64,000 nt of DNA from Zhuqueibacter pondensis (GTDB lineage Bacteria; Zhuqueibacterota; Zhuqueibacteria; Zhuqueibacterales; Zhuqueibacteraceae): contig JAPDQK010000030.1 in NCBI GenBank assembly GCA_034505955.1, positions 1-64,000 on the forward strand, written 5' to 3'. A program made the position numbers and the translations under genes. This document shows, one piece after another, positions 8,264 through 15,697 of this stretch (position 1 is the stretch's first letter; every line of letters starts with the position of its first letter). The notes under the pieces were generated by a model. That model was not told the origin of the DNA. It saw nothing but the letters and a program-made list of their open reading frames with translations, and searched no databases.

Positions 8264-8567
8264 ATGTCACGACAGGTTGACGGGCTTTGCAAGGATTTGA
8301 GACGGGTAGCCCAGGAAAAGGTTGTTCGATTCCTGCGAAAGTTTCACAATATTTTTAGGAGGATGCGCGCGCCAGGCCGAAGGATGATGTGACAGTGAGC
8401 CAGTCAAATATTTCTGGCTGATACGAGGCTGATTGCGAGCCGCAGGAGTTGGGTATGATGATTGTGTATAGGGTAAAAAGGGCTATCGCCATTCCGTTGT
8501 GAGCTGCCGGTTCTCCAATAAAAAGAACCATCCACAACGAAAAGGCGATGCCCTTTTTACTTTTTGG
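8264..8567 (+). ncRNA. Candidate structured non-coding RNA of about 300 nt, unknown family
   Basis: Between the promoter at 8230-8258 and the hairpin ending in a T-run at 8567 there is no plausible protein. The expected transcript folds into nested perfect stems: TGTCAC (8265-8270) with GTGACA (8389-8394) encloses GGGCT (8282-8286) with AGCCC (8308-8312) and CAGGAA (8312-8317) with TTCCTG (8330-8335); one base is shared. After it come AGCCAG (8398-8403) with CTGGCT (8414-8419) and GGCT with AGCC (8427-8441). I see no signature of RNase P RNA, tmRNA, SRP RNA or the common riboswitches. It could be an independent small RNA, or a leader controlling the response regulator that starts at 8602. Structure and function are inference. 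Confidence 0.5.
8473..8567 (+). terminator. Long hairpin with T-run (terminator or attenuator)
   Basis: GTAAAAAGGGCTATCGCC (from 8473) pairs with GGCGATGCCCTTTTTAC (ending 8560); the stem goes on through CCGTTGTG with CACAACGA and an inner GGTTCT with AGAACC. TTTTT follows. About 88 bases form a nearly continuous hairpin. It would end the candidate RNA, or attenuate read-through into the response regulator gene. A small insertion element is the alternative. Confidence 0.6.
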
Positions 8568-8601
8568 ACATGGTTATGACAGATTGCATGCCGACAATTT
8601 G

Positions 8602-9030
8602 ATGATGAAAGATAATTCACCCGTCCAGAAGCCGCCAGTGAAAAAGATCATTACCATCGACGACGAAGCGCCCATTCGCAGTTTGATCCGGCATAGTTTG
8701 CGCCAGGAAGACTACGAAGTCATTGAAGCCGGTGATGGGAACGAAGGGCTCGAAATCATTCGTCGTGAGCAGCCAGACCTGATTGTGCTCGATTATGTCA
8801 TGCCCGTAATGAATGGCGCCGAGACGCTGCGCGCGATCCGTTCGGATCCGCAAATTGCGCACATCCCGGTTTTGTTTCTCACCGGTATAAAAGACCTCAA
8901 GAAGCTCGAGCCGCTCTTGCAGGATTCTCTCAACGATTTCCTCGACAAACCCTTTCTCGTCGAAACACTGAAGGAACGCGTGCGAAAACTGCTGCACCGC
9001 GAAAGCAGTGCCGCCATTCCCCGCAATTGA
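8602..9030 (+). CDS. Single-domain response regulator (CheY-like receiver)
   Basis: About 142 residues from the ATG at 8602. An upstream in-frame ATG at 8548 lies inside the terminator hairpin and would add an unlike N-terminus. The receiver domain is complete: acidic pair in ITIDDEA, phospho-acceptor Asp in LIVLDYVMPVMNG, Thr in FLTGI and Lys in FLDKPF. There is no output domain, so it acts by protein contact or as a phosphate relay. No histidine kinase is nearby. It precedes the polysaccharide flippase by 50 bases, but the latter has its own promoter. A structured RNA or leader lies just upstream. The start codon has no clear ribosome site, which makes the start uncertain. Confidence 0.88.
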   Translation: MMKDNSPVQKPPVKKIITIDDEAPIRSLIRHSLRQEDYEVIEAGDGNEGLEIIRREQPDLIVLDYVMPVMNGAETLRAIRSDPQIAHIPVLFLTGIKDLKKLEPLLQDSLNDFLDKPFLVETLKERVRKLLHRESSAAIPRN

Positions 9031-9045
9031 TTCAAACAAATCCAC

Positions 9046-9074
9046 TTGACTTTGGCGCTGGCGGTCGGTATTAT
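9046..9074 (+). promoter_or_regulatory. Sigma70-type promoter for the flippase gene, predicted leaderless
   Basis: TTGACT (9046-9051), a 17-base spacer, TATTAT (9069-9074). The expected start falls on 9081, the A of the ATG. There is no ribosome-binding site in the 6 bases between. Confidence 0.65.
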
Positions 9075-9080
9075 AGAAAC

Positions 9081-10574
9081 ATGTTCGAGAGCATCAAGCG
9101 CCTGACCAGTCATTCCGCGATTTATGGCATCAGCACGATTTTAGGGCGTGCGATCAGTTTTTTACTGCTGCCACTTTACACCCATTATCTTTCTCAGGAG
9201 CAATACGGAGTTGTCAGTCTGGTGCTGGCCTATCTGGGTATCATGACGATTATTTCGACTTACGGCGTCGATGCTGCTTTCTTCCGCTATTACATTTTGG
9301 CTGAAAGCGAAGGCGAAAAACGGCAGATTTTCAATACCGGCTTTTGGTCGATCCTGTTGGTTTCAGCAAGCATCTTGTTGATCAGCATCGCTTTCGCTTC
9401 TCCAATGGCGAATTGGATGCTGGATGCCACCGTTTATAAATACGTCATGATGCTCATGGCGGGAATTTTGCTGTTTGATTCCCTGTCCATCATTCCCTTT
9501 CTGCTGCTGCGTGCCGAAGAGCGCCCGGGCCGTTATGTCGTGCTGAAAGTGGCGAATGTGATAATCAATTTTGTGACGACTTATTTTTTTGTTGTCAAAC
9601 TTCGCCGCGGCGTCAATGGTGTATTTGAAGCCAACCTGTGTTCCTCGGCCTTCACATTTTTGACTCTGCTGCCGGTCACCAACCGCCATCTCCGATTCAC
9701 CATGAGTCGCGCCGTCTACCTCGAACTGCTGAAATTCGGACTGCCCTATCTGCCCTCAACGCTCTCGGTTTTCCTGGTGGATGTCATTGATCGTTTCATT
9801 CTCAAGCAGCTCACCGATTTGGACAGCGTCGGCCTTTACAGCGCCGGCTGCAAGCTGGGGATGGCCATGAATCTTTTGATCGCAGCGTTTCGCTTTGCGT
9901 GGCACCCCTTTTTTCTCAGCACCTCGAAGGATCCCAATGCCAAGGCCATCTTTGCGCGCATCTTCACCTTGTTCATGCTGGTTTGCGCCGGGGTTTTTCT
10001 CGCGATCAGCCTGTTCATTGATGAAATCGTGCGCTTTCGCTTCGGCACGGTGACGCTGTTTGGCGCAGATTATTGGAACAGCACCTCCGTGGTACCGGCA
10101 ATCATGCTCGCTTATATTTTTTTCGGCGCATACATCAATTTCATCATCGGCATCCATCTTGAAAAGAAAACCTTTTATCTGCCATTTATTACCGGTTTTG
10201 CTGCCGTGGTCAAAGTTGCGGCCACATATGCGCTCGTGCCGATACTCAAGATGAATGGCGCCGCGTTGGGCACGGCGTTGGCTTATTTGACCATGGCCCT
10301 TACACTTTACTTTGCGGCGCAGCGGCTCTATCATATCTCGTATGAATGGACGCGGCTGGTTAAATTGGTTTTGGCCACGGCAACTGTGTTTATTCTGGGT
10401 TATTGGGTTTGGACCGCGCCGTGGCAAAAGGCCGGTTTGCTCATGGCATTTCCAGGCGCTCTTTTTTTGATTGGATTTTTTGAAAGAGGGGAGCTGAAAC
10501 GGATGACGGCGCTGTTCTCAAAACCCAGCACGCAAAAACAATCTCGAGCAGCCGCCATCGGCGATCCAGAATGA
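9081..10574 (+). CDS. Wzx-like polysaccharide/lipid-linked oligosaccharide flippase (MOP superfamily)
   Basis: 497 residues with about 12-14 membrane segments, opening MFESIKRLTSHSAIYGISTILGRAISFLL in the usual way of the polysaccharide biosynthesis (Polysacc_synt) family. Members flip undecaprenyl-linked sugar units across the inner membrane in O-antigen, capsule or exopolysaccharide export. The ATG at 9081 is chosen over an upstream frame start because it coincides with the predicted transcription start and the first membrane segment. Downstream are a methyltransferase and an asparagine-synthetase homologue, both common in surface-glycan clusters, but no glycosyltransferase is present, so the cluster is incomplete or split. 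The cytoplasmic C-terminal tail is about 30 residues. Confidence 0.9.
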   Translation: MFESIKRLTSHSAIYGISTILGRAISFLLLPLYTHYLSQEQYGVVSLVLAYLGIMTIISTYGVDAAFFRYYILAESEGEKRQIFNTGFWSILLVSASILLISIAFASPMANWMLDATVYKYVMMLMAGILLFDSLSIIPFLLLRAEERPGRYVVLKVANVIINFVTTYFFVVKLRRGVNGVFEANLCSSAFTFLTLLPVTNRHLRFTMSRAVYLELLKFGLPYLPSTLSVFLVDVIDRFILKQLTDLDSVGLYSAGCKLGMAMNLLIAAFRFAWHPFFLSTSKDPNAKAIFARIFTLFMLVCAGVFLAISLFIDEIVRFRFGTVTLFGADYWNSTSVVPAIMLAYIFFGAYINFIIGIHLEKKTFYLPFITGFAAVVKVAATYALVPILKMNGAALGTALAYLTMALTLYFAAQRLYHISYEWTRLVKLVLATATVFILGYWVWTAPWQKAGLLMAFPGALFLIGFFERGELKRMTALFSKPSTQKQSRAAAIGDPE

Positions 10575-10595
10575 GCTTTAAAAATATCAAAACCA

Positions 10596-10679
10596 AAAAC
10601 GCGGATGACTCGGATCGAACGGATTTTCACGAATACAACATTGAAAAATTCGCACGAATCCGCCTCATTCGTGTTCACA
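10596..10679. repeat. CGGATnACnCGGAT-type palindromic repeat, copy 1
   Basis: Left arm GCGGATGACTCGGATCGAAC and GGATTTTCACGAAT; right arm ATTCGCACGAATCCGCCTC and ATTCGTGTTCAC. The two arms are imperfect inverted copies around an A/T-rich centre. Related copies lie at 14202-14245 (half) and 42338-42420. The element fills the gap between the flippase and the methyltransferase. Frames read through it are spurious. Confidence 0.65.
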
Positions 10680-10695
10680 GCTTTTCATATCAGGC

Positions 10696-11442
10696 ATGTC
10701 AAGTTTTCATACCGTTTACCTCAAATTCAAACGCGCCCTGCCGGATTGGGCGCGCCAAATTCTGAGCGCCATCAACCAACGCCTTTTTGCCCGGCGAACG
10801 ATTCAACGCCAATATGGCAGTTGGTTCGAGGTCGATTGGCGAAAGAAATTCCGTTCGCTTTCGGACGAAGAGTGGCAGCGCGCATACGATGAGGTGTGGA
10901 AACATCATCAAAATGATTGTGTCGAAGAAACCGACACCGCAATGATCCTGGCCGCCCTGGGCGAGCCGGGATCGGTGCTCGAAGTGGGATGTGGGATGGG
11001 ATCTCTGTCGATCAAATTGGCACAAGCGGGATTTCAAGTCACCGGACTCGATGTCAGCCCGGTGGCGCTTGAATATGCACGGCAGCGCGCCGCAGAGACG
11101 GGTGTGCAAATAACATGGCAGGAAGGTTTTGCAGAAAACCTTCCGGTTCCTGACAAAACATTCGATTACATTACATGCTGCCACACCCTCGAACATGTCA
11201 GGGATTTGGACCGCGTGGCGGCAGAATTCAAGCGTGTCGCAAGAAAAAAAATTGTCGTGTTGGTGCCCAAACAACAATATCGCCTCTATGCCGACAACTA
11301 TCATACGCAATTCTTCGAGCGGCGGGAGCAGCTCGCCAACGTGTTCGGATTGACACGTTACCAATGCACGGAAATTGATTGTCGTGATCATCAAAATGAA
11401 TTTCAAGGACGGGCTTTTTTGTATGTGGGGAATTTGCCATGA
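10696..11442 (+). CDS. Class I SAM-dependent methyltransferase
   Basis: 248 residues. The Rossmann methyltransferase core begins near residue 90: motif I VLEVGCGMGSLSIKLA, acidic end of strand 2 in VTGLDVSP, motif II region FDYITCCHTLEHVRD, typical of Methyltransf_11/25 members. The N-terminal 80 residues are charged and contain KHHQNDCVEE. The product is cytoplasmic; the substrate is unknown. The stop overlaps the ATG of the next gene by four bases (ATGA), so translation of the two is coupled and they probably work on the same molecule, perhaps a glycan or an amide-bearing sugar. ATG at 10696 has only a weak AGG upstream. Confidence 0.88.
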   Translation: MSSFHTVYLKFKRALPDWARQILSAINQRLFARRTIQRQYGSWFEVDWRKKFRSLSDEEWQRAYDEVWKHHQNDCVEETDTAMILAALGEPGSVLEVGCGMGSLSIKLAQAGFQVTGLDVSPVALEYARQRAAETGVQITWQEGFAENLPVPDKTFDYITCCHTLEHVRDLDRVAAEFKRVARKKIVVLVPKQQYRLYADNYHTQFFERREQLANVFGLTRYQCTEIDCRDHQNEFQGRAFLYVGNLP

Positions 11443-13169
11443 GTTGGCTATTCGGTTTTTTGGGACAGCATTTGTCACCTGAAAGCGTCGAGCGCTTTCA
11501 TTCTCTTCATCCCAAGCCCATCCTCGAATTTCATTCACGCACGACGTATCTCGCCGCCGGAGGATTGCCCGAAACCTGCCTTCACGGCTCCTTCTCTGAT
11601 TCGCAGCATGGCGAAGGCTGGACAGTGTGCGGATTGGGGATGGAACGAAAGGAACAAACGCATCGTTTCTTGCAAGCCGCAGATTGGCAACGATTACTGG
11701 CCTTGGAGCATCCGCCGTTGCAGAAATTGGACGGACATTTCCTCGCGATCAGATGGAAAACAAACGAAGCGCAGTGCTTTACCGACCAGCTTGGATTGCG
11801 AACACTCTTTATCGCACAGGTCAATGGGGGAACGGTTTTTTCAACCCGGCTGGCCTGGATTGCCTCACTGCGCGAGCACAACGAAGTGGATTTTGCGGCT
11901 TGCGGTCCAGCGTGGTTGACTTTCAATCAGATCGGCTGTGAGGCATTTTTGAAAGACGTTCACCGGCTTGGCCCGAATGGCATTGCCGTAATCACGCCGA
12001 CTTCAACGCGAATGCACAGCATCCCATGGCGGCCTGACCCAAACACCGGCACCGCAGAGTTCGCCGACGTCCTCCAGACTTTGTTGTATCCGGATACCAA
12101 CACCGGCCGGACTATTTCATTGGGCCTTTCCGGTGGTTTGGATTCACGAACCTTGCTGGCATTGTTGGCTTCGAGAAACGAAGGAACTTTTGCCCTGCAT
12201 GTTTTTGGCCGCCCGGAGGATCCGGATGTGCGCACCTCGCAGTCGATTGCACACAATGAAAAATTCACCCAGAGCCATTTTCATGAGCCACTGCCCGAAG
12301 CCGCGACTTGCATGCGTATGTTGCGCGATTATGCCAGCCAAACTCAGTTTATCGAGCCCGCCTCGACGTTTCTCAAGTTGCGCTATTTCCCGCAACTTCA
12401 CACTCGCGGCAAAGTCATCATCGATGGTGGTTTTGGCGAAATTGCGCGCCGGCAATTCCTGAACCGGCTTTTGCTCAAAGGGAAATCTGCGTTATTGAGC
12501 GGCAGGCCCGACCGGATTTATTCGTTTCTTCACGTTCAACGTCCGGCAATATTCACTCCGGAAATTTTGCAAACGATGCGGCAGGGAGTCGAAGAGCAAA
12601 TTGCCAGCTTGTGGCAAGTTATGCCATCAATCAAGGATTTTGGCTGCGAAAATTTTCTGGATCTTTTGGCAATCCGAATGCGCCTTGCGAATTATTATGG
12701 CTTTGAACAAAGTCGCATGGATGGAGAATGTGTGAACTACATGCCGTTTGCCCAACCGTCTTTGCTGAACAGTCTGTTCAAAACTCCCATTCACCTGAGG
12801 AAAAACGGCCGGCTTTTTCGGCAACTCATCCGTCGCCATTTTCCTCGCCTGTGCCAATATCCTTTGGTGAAAAATGGCGTAACGTATCCATTCAATTTTT
12901 CGCCGGTGCCGGCATGGGCATGGACCAACCTCAAAGTCAGGCTCGGACAAAAATTCATCGATACCGAGGCGGTTGATTTCCTGCGCCTCATTGCAGCCGA
13001 AGTGCAGGACCTTGTGCATTCCGCCTCGGTCAAATCATTTCCGGCGTATGATTATCCTTTCATACGAAATATCGTGGAAAAATTTTATCATGGTCAAACC
13101 GAATTTGCGTCGCAGGTTCATTGGTGGTTATCCTTCGAACTTTGGAGAACCTCGGTCAACGCGGCATGA
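11439..13169 (+). CDS. Asparagine synthetase (AsnB) homologue lacking the N-terminal glutaminase cysteine
   Basis: 576 residues. The N-terminal half follows the Ntn glutaminase layout (LDGHFLAIRW, QLGLRTLFIAQ, FSTRLAWI, GPNGIAVI), but the chain begins MSWLFGFLG, not with the MCG that supplies the nucleophile. The C-terminal half is an AsnB-type ATP-pyrophosphatase with the PP-loop LGLSGGLDSR at about residue 228-237. Enzymes of this family make amides by activating a carboxylate as acyl-adenylate. Without Cys2 it may use free ammonia or another amine, as known for lasso-peptide cyclases and beta-lactam synthetases. It is translationally coupled to the upstream methyltransferase, and a UroD-family gene follows after 27 bases. 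Confidence 0.85.
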   Translation: MSWLFGFLGQHLSPESVERFHSLHPKPILEFHSRTTYLAAGGLPETCLHGSFSDSQHGEGWTVCGLGMERKEQTHRFLQAADWQRLLALEHPPLQKLDGHFLAIRWKTNEAQCFTDQLGLRTLFIAQVNGGTVFSTRLAWIASLREHNEVDFAACGPAWLTFNQIGCEAFLKDVHRLGPNGIAVITPTSTRMHSIPWRPDPNTGTAEFADVLQTLLYPDTNTGRTISLGLSGGLDSRTLLALLASRNEGTFALHVFGRPEDPDVRTSQSIAHNEKFTQSHFHEPLPEAATCMRMLRDYASQTQFIEPASTFLKLRYFPQLHTRGKVIIDGGFGEIARRQFLNRLLLKGKSALLSGRPDRIYSFLHVQRPAIFTPEILQTMRQGVEEQIASLWQVMPSIKDFGCENFLDLLAIRMRLANYYGFEQSRMDGECVNYMPFAQPSLLNSLFKTPIHLRKNGRLFRQLIRRHFPRLCQYPLVKNGVTYPFNFSPVPAWAWTNLKVRLGQKFIDTEAVDFLRLIAAEVQDLVHSASVKSFPAYDYPFIRNIVEKFYHGQTEFASQVHWWLSFELWRTSVNAA

Positions 13170-13196
13170 ATCAGGAAAAAGGAAAGGGAGAAAATG

Positions 13197-14201
13197 ATGA
13201 CTTCTCGTGAACGTGTGCTGGCGGTTCTCGCCGGCACACGACCCGACCGGGTGCCGCTCAATTTTTTTGCCGGATGGAATATTGCTGTGCGTGAAAAAGT
13301 GTGTGCGCGTTACGGTTCGATCGAGGCATTCTGTGAGCGCATGCACACGGACATCGTCACCGGCGTGCTGCCGCGTTTTCCCTTTGGCGGACCCGAAAAT
13401 CATGAACGCATCGCGGATCTCGATAAATATCTCGAGTTGGAACCGGACAATCCAAAATCTCCCGCCATCCTCAGCACGCCATGCGACGAAGTGCTCAACA
13501 ACACGGTCGCCGAGGCGCTGCGCCATCATCAGCAGGACAAGGCCGTCTTTTGCCATGCCTGGGGAGTTTTTGAGCTTTCGCAATTTCTTTTTGAGAAACA
13601 TGGCAGGCCCGGCGTCGAACAGGCGCTCATCAACATGGCCGCGGAGCCGGAGAAAACCAAGCGCATGTTCATGAAACTCGCCTGTTGGACTGCCGATTGC
13701 GTCGAGAATGCCATCAAAGCCGGCGTCGATGTGATTGAACTTTCGGATGACTGGGGCCAGCAGCGCACCATGCTCTTCAGCCCTGAAATGTGGTGGGAGA
13801 TGGTTTATCCGGCGACCAAAATCATCGTGGATCGCGCGCGCCAATATCAGGTACCGGTGCTCTTGCACAGCGACGGTGACATCACTCAGGTTCTCGATGG
13901 CGTGATTCAGCTCGGCATCAATGCGCTGCATCCGGTACAGGAGTCTTCCGGCATGTCACCACAGGAAACCCGCGAAAAACTCGGTCCGAAAATTTGCATC
14001 ATGGGTGGACTCGATACCATCACTGCTTTGCCTGTGATGACCCCGGAGCAAATCCGTCTCGAAGTCGAGCGTGTCTTTGGCATTCTCAAAAACAGTGGCG
14101 GTTACATTTTTTCCGGCTCGCACATGATTCAGGATGACACCGAGCTGGAGGTGGTGGAAGCGGCGTATGAGCGGGCGTATGAATTGGCCAATTATTTTTG
14201 A
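13197..14201 (+). CDS. Uroporphyrinogen decarboxylase (UroD) family protein
   Basis: 334 residues; GGGAG at 13186-13190 favours ATG 13197 over 13194. The whole length fits the UroD-like TIM barrel: opening TSRERVLAVLAGTRPDRVPL, AGVDVIELSDDWGQQ, VPVLLHSDGD, ICIMGGLDT and SGGYIFSGSH. True HemE has a different N-terminus, so this belongs with the subfamily that includes methyltransferase-like MtaA/MtbA and unassigned members often found beside corrinoid proteins. No corrinoid protein is nearby. Members act on tetrapyrroles or move methyl groups between cobalamin and thiols; which applies cannot be seen. It probably belongs to the same transcript as the synthetase homologue. Confidence 0.85.
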   Translation: MTSRERVLAVLAGTRPDRVPLNFFAGWNIAVREKVCARYGSIEAFCERMHTDIVTGVLPRFPFGGPENHERIADLDKYLELEPDNPKSPAILSTPCDEVLNNTVAEALRHHQQDKAVFCHAWGVFELSQFLFEKHGRPGVEQALINMAAEPEKTKRMFMKLACWTADCVENAIKAGVDVIELSDDWGQQRTMLFSPEMWWEMVYPATKIIVDRARQYQVPVLLHSDGDITQVLDGVIQLGINALHPVQESSGMSPQETREKLGPKICIMGGLDTITALPVMTPEQIRLEVERVFGILKNSGGYIFSGSHMIQDDTELEVVEAAYERAYELANYF

Positions 14202-14245
14202 ACACAGATCACATGGATGTGACGGATTCTCACGGATAAAAATAA
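14202..14245. repeat. GGATnACnCGGAT-type repeat, half copy
   Basis: GAACACAGATCACATGGATG followed by GACGGATTCTCACGGATAAA resembles the left arm of the copies at 42338-42420 and 10596-10679; the right arm is missing. It starts at the UroD-family stop codon. Confidence 0.5.
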
Positions 14246-14316
14246 ATCAATTGGTAAAGATGGCGTAGCAAGTAACTTGACAATGTGATTGAATTTTTGC
14301 CAAAATAAAAGGGAGA

Positions 14317-14388
14317 TGTCATTCAGGAGGAATCTTTTTCATCTCTGACAACCACCTTTGAATTTAAAAAGATTCCTCCTGAATGACA
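14317..14388. repeat. GTCATTC/GAATGAC palindromic element with perfect 23-base arms
   Basis: TGTCATTCAGGAGGAATC and TTTTT (14317-14339) is repeated exactly in inverse as AAAAA and GATTCCTCCTGAATGACA (14366-14388), leaving a loop of about 26 bases. It belongs to the same family as 20527-20674, 29910-30083 and 63833-63905. The rest of 14245-14488 is A/T-rich with no gene seen. Confidence 0.75.
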
Positions 14389-14488
14389 GCAAGAACGACG
14401 GGCTTCGCTATTTTTCGATTATGTTCGTAAAACTCAATAAGTTTTTTATAGATGTCATCCGCGTTCCAAAAAAAATATTTTATCTACG

Positions 14489-15277
14489 ATGAACCCAGTT
14501 ACCCTCATTACCGGCGCGAGTCGTGGCATCGGCCGTGCGATTGCCATCGCATTGGCTGAAACCGGGTACGATGTCGTGATCAATTACGCGAGCAATGTCC
14601 GTGCTGCCGAAGAAACAAAAACCGCTGCCCTCGCCAACGCGCAGCAACATGGCAAAACCATCCGCGCCGAAATTTGCCAGGCTGACATCAGCCGGTCCGA
14701 AGATCGCATTCGCCTCATTGATTTTATTCGTGAGAAATTTGGCCGATTGGATTTGCTGGTGAACAATGCCGGCATTGCGCCGAGCGTGCGCGCCGACATT
14801 TTGGACGCCACCGAAACCAGCTTCGATCAGCTCATTACGGTGAACCTGAAAGGTCCGTATTTTCTCACCCAGCTCGTTGCAAAGTGGATGATCGAACAAC
14901 AACAGCAGGAGGGGAGCCGCCGGCCGAAAATCGTGACCATCAGCTCGATCTCGGCGTATACTGCCAGCGTGAACCGCGGCGACTATTGCATCTCCAAAGC
15001 CGGTCTGGCGATGATGACCAAACTCTTTGCCAGCCGTCTGGCCGAGCACGGCATCAACGTTTACGAGATTCGCCCCGGCATCACTGCCACGGACATGACG
15101 ACTGGTGTGAAAGAAAAATATGATCGTTTAATTGCGGAAGGCGTGACACCCATCAAACGTTGGGGCCATCCGGAAGATGTCGCGAAAGCCGTGGTGGCGA
15201 TTGCGCTCGATCTTTTGCCTTTTAGCACCGGAGAGGTGATCAACGTGGATGGCGGGTTTCATCTGCAACGTTTGTAG
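14489..15277 (+). CDS. Short-chain dehydrogenase/reductase, 3-oxoacyl-ACP reductase-like
   Basis: 262 residues. A classical SDR: NAD(P)-binding TGASRGIG at 10-17, NNAG in LLVNNAGIAP, catalytic Ser in TISSISAY, and the Tyr/Lys pair YCISK; C-terminal STGEVINVDGGFHL is typical of the FabG branch. The Asn-Tyr-Ala after strand 2 (VVINYASN) suggests NADP(H) or NAD preference that cannot be fixed here. It reduces a keto group, maybe of an acyl or sugar substrate, in the cytoplasm. It stands alone, flanked by repeats on both sides. A perfect 12-base inverted repeat follows its stop. Confidence 0.92.
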   Translation: MNPVTLITGASRGIGRAIAIALAETGYDVVINYASNVRAAEETKTAALANAQQHGKTIRAEICQADISRSEDRIRLIDFIREKFGRLDLLVNNAGIAPSVRADILDATETSFDQLITVNLKGPYFLTQLVAKWMIEQQQQEGSRRPKIVTISSISAYTASVNRGDYCISKAGLAMMTKLFASRLAEHGINVYEIRPGITATDMTTGVKEKYDRLIAEGVTPIKRWGHPEDVAKAVVAIALDLLPFSTGEVINVDGGFHLQRL

Positions 15278-15289
15278 ACACTTCCGGAC

Positions 15290-15331
15290 ACTCGTACTCG
15301 CCTTTCAGAGCATTTAAAAGCGAGTACGAGT
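15290..15331. repeat. Perfect 12-base inverted repeat ACTCGTACTCGC
   Basis: ACTCGTACTCGC (15290-15301) and GCGAGTACGAGT (15320-15331) enclose an 18-base loop. It follows the SDR gene by 12 bases. No T-run follows, so it is not a standard terminator; an mRNA-end hairpin or small intergenic repeat is likelier. Confidence 0.6.
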
Positions 15332-15348
15332 AAGAGCGAAAATCTGGG

Positions 15349-15377
15349 TTGCATTTTAGGCAGATTCTGCTTATCTT
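15349..15377 (+). promoter_or_regulatory. Sigma70-type promoter for the toxin-antitoxin pair
   Basis: TTGCAT (15349-15354), 17 bases, TATCTT (15372-15377). GAGGAG at 15405-15410 then precedes the antitoxin ATG at 15419. Confidence 0.55.
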
Positions 15378-15418
15378 TATTATATTCTCAACAGCTGGAA
15401 AACAGAGGAGAATTCAAG

Positions 15419-15697
15419 ATGAAAACCGCCGTTGCGAAGAATCGTCGCAAGCCCAACCATTTCATCAAAAGCACGGGATCACAACACCGCAATGGCCGGC
15501 CCCTAACGATTCCTATTTCGTTTCAGCAAATCATCATCGCCGTTAAAATGATGAAAAAGAGAGACCGCCTCGCTTTTTTAGAAGATTTGCTGGCCGCCAC
15601 AAGCCCGGAATATCTCGCCAGCATTCGTGAAGCGCGAGAAGATTACCGTCGTGGCCGAGTAGTATCTCATGAAGAAGTTTTCCGCAAGATCAAATGA
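15419..15697 (+). CDS. Probable antitoxin of a RelE-type module
   Basis: 92 residues, basic N-terminal half (KTAVAKNRRKPNHFIKSTGS) and an acidic helical C-terminal half (LAATSPEYLASIREAREDYR, VVSHEEVFRKIK). The end SHEEVFRKI resembles the C-terminal toxin-binding part of RelB/Phd-like antitoxins. GAGGAG lies 8 bases before the ATG. Its stop overlaps the RelE start by four bases (ATGA), the usual arrangement. I assign the role from position and size; the DNA-binding fold cannot be named with certainty. An in-frame ATG at 15548 would give a shorter protein of only the C-terminal part, which is what some family members look like. Confidence 0.75.
   Translation: MKTAVAKNRRKPNHFIKSTGSQHRNGRPLTIPISFQQIIIAVKMMKKRDRLAFLEDLLAATSPEYLASIREAREDYRRGRVVSHEEVFRKIK

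Noticed and set aside
8317..8340. GTTGTTCGATTCCTGC as a possible tRNA T-arm
   Set aside because: The bases around TTCGATT do not form a 5-base T stem, and no acceptor or anticodon arm is present; a CAGGAA/TTCCTG stem explains it better.
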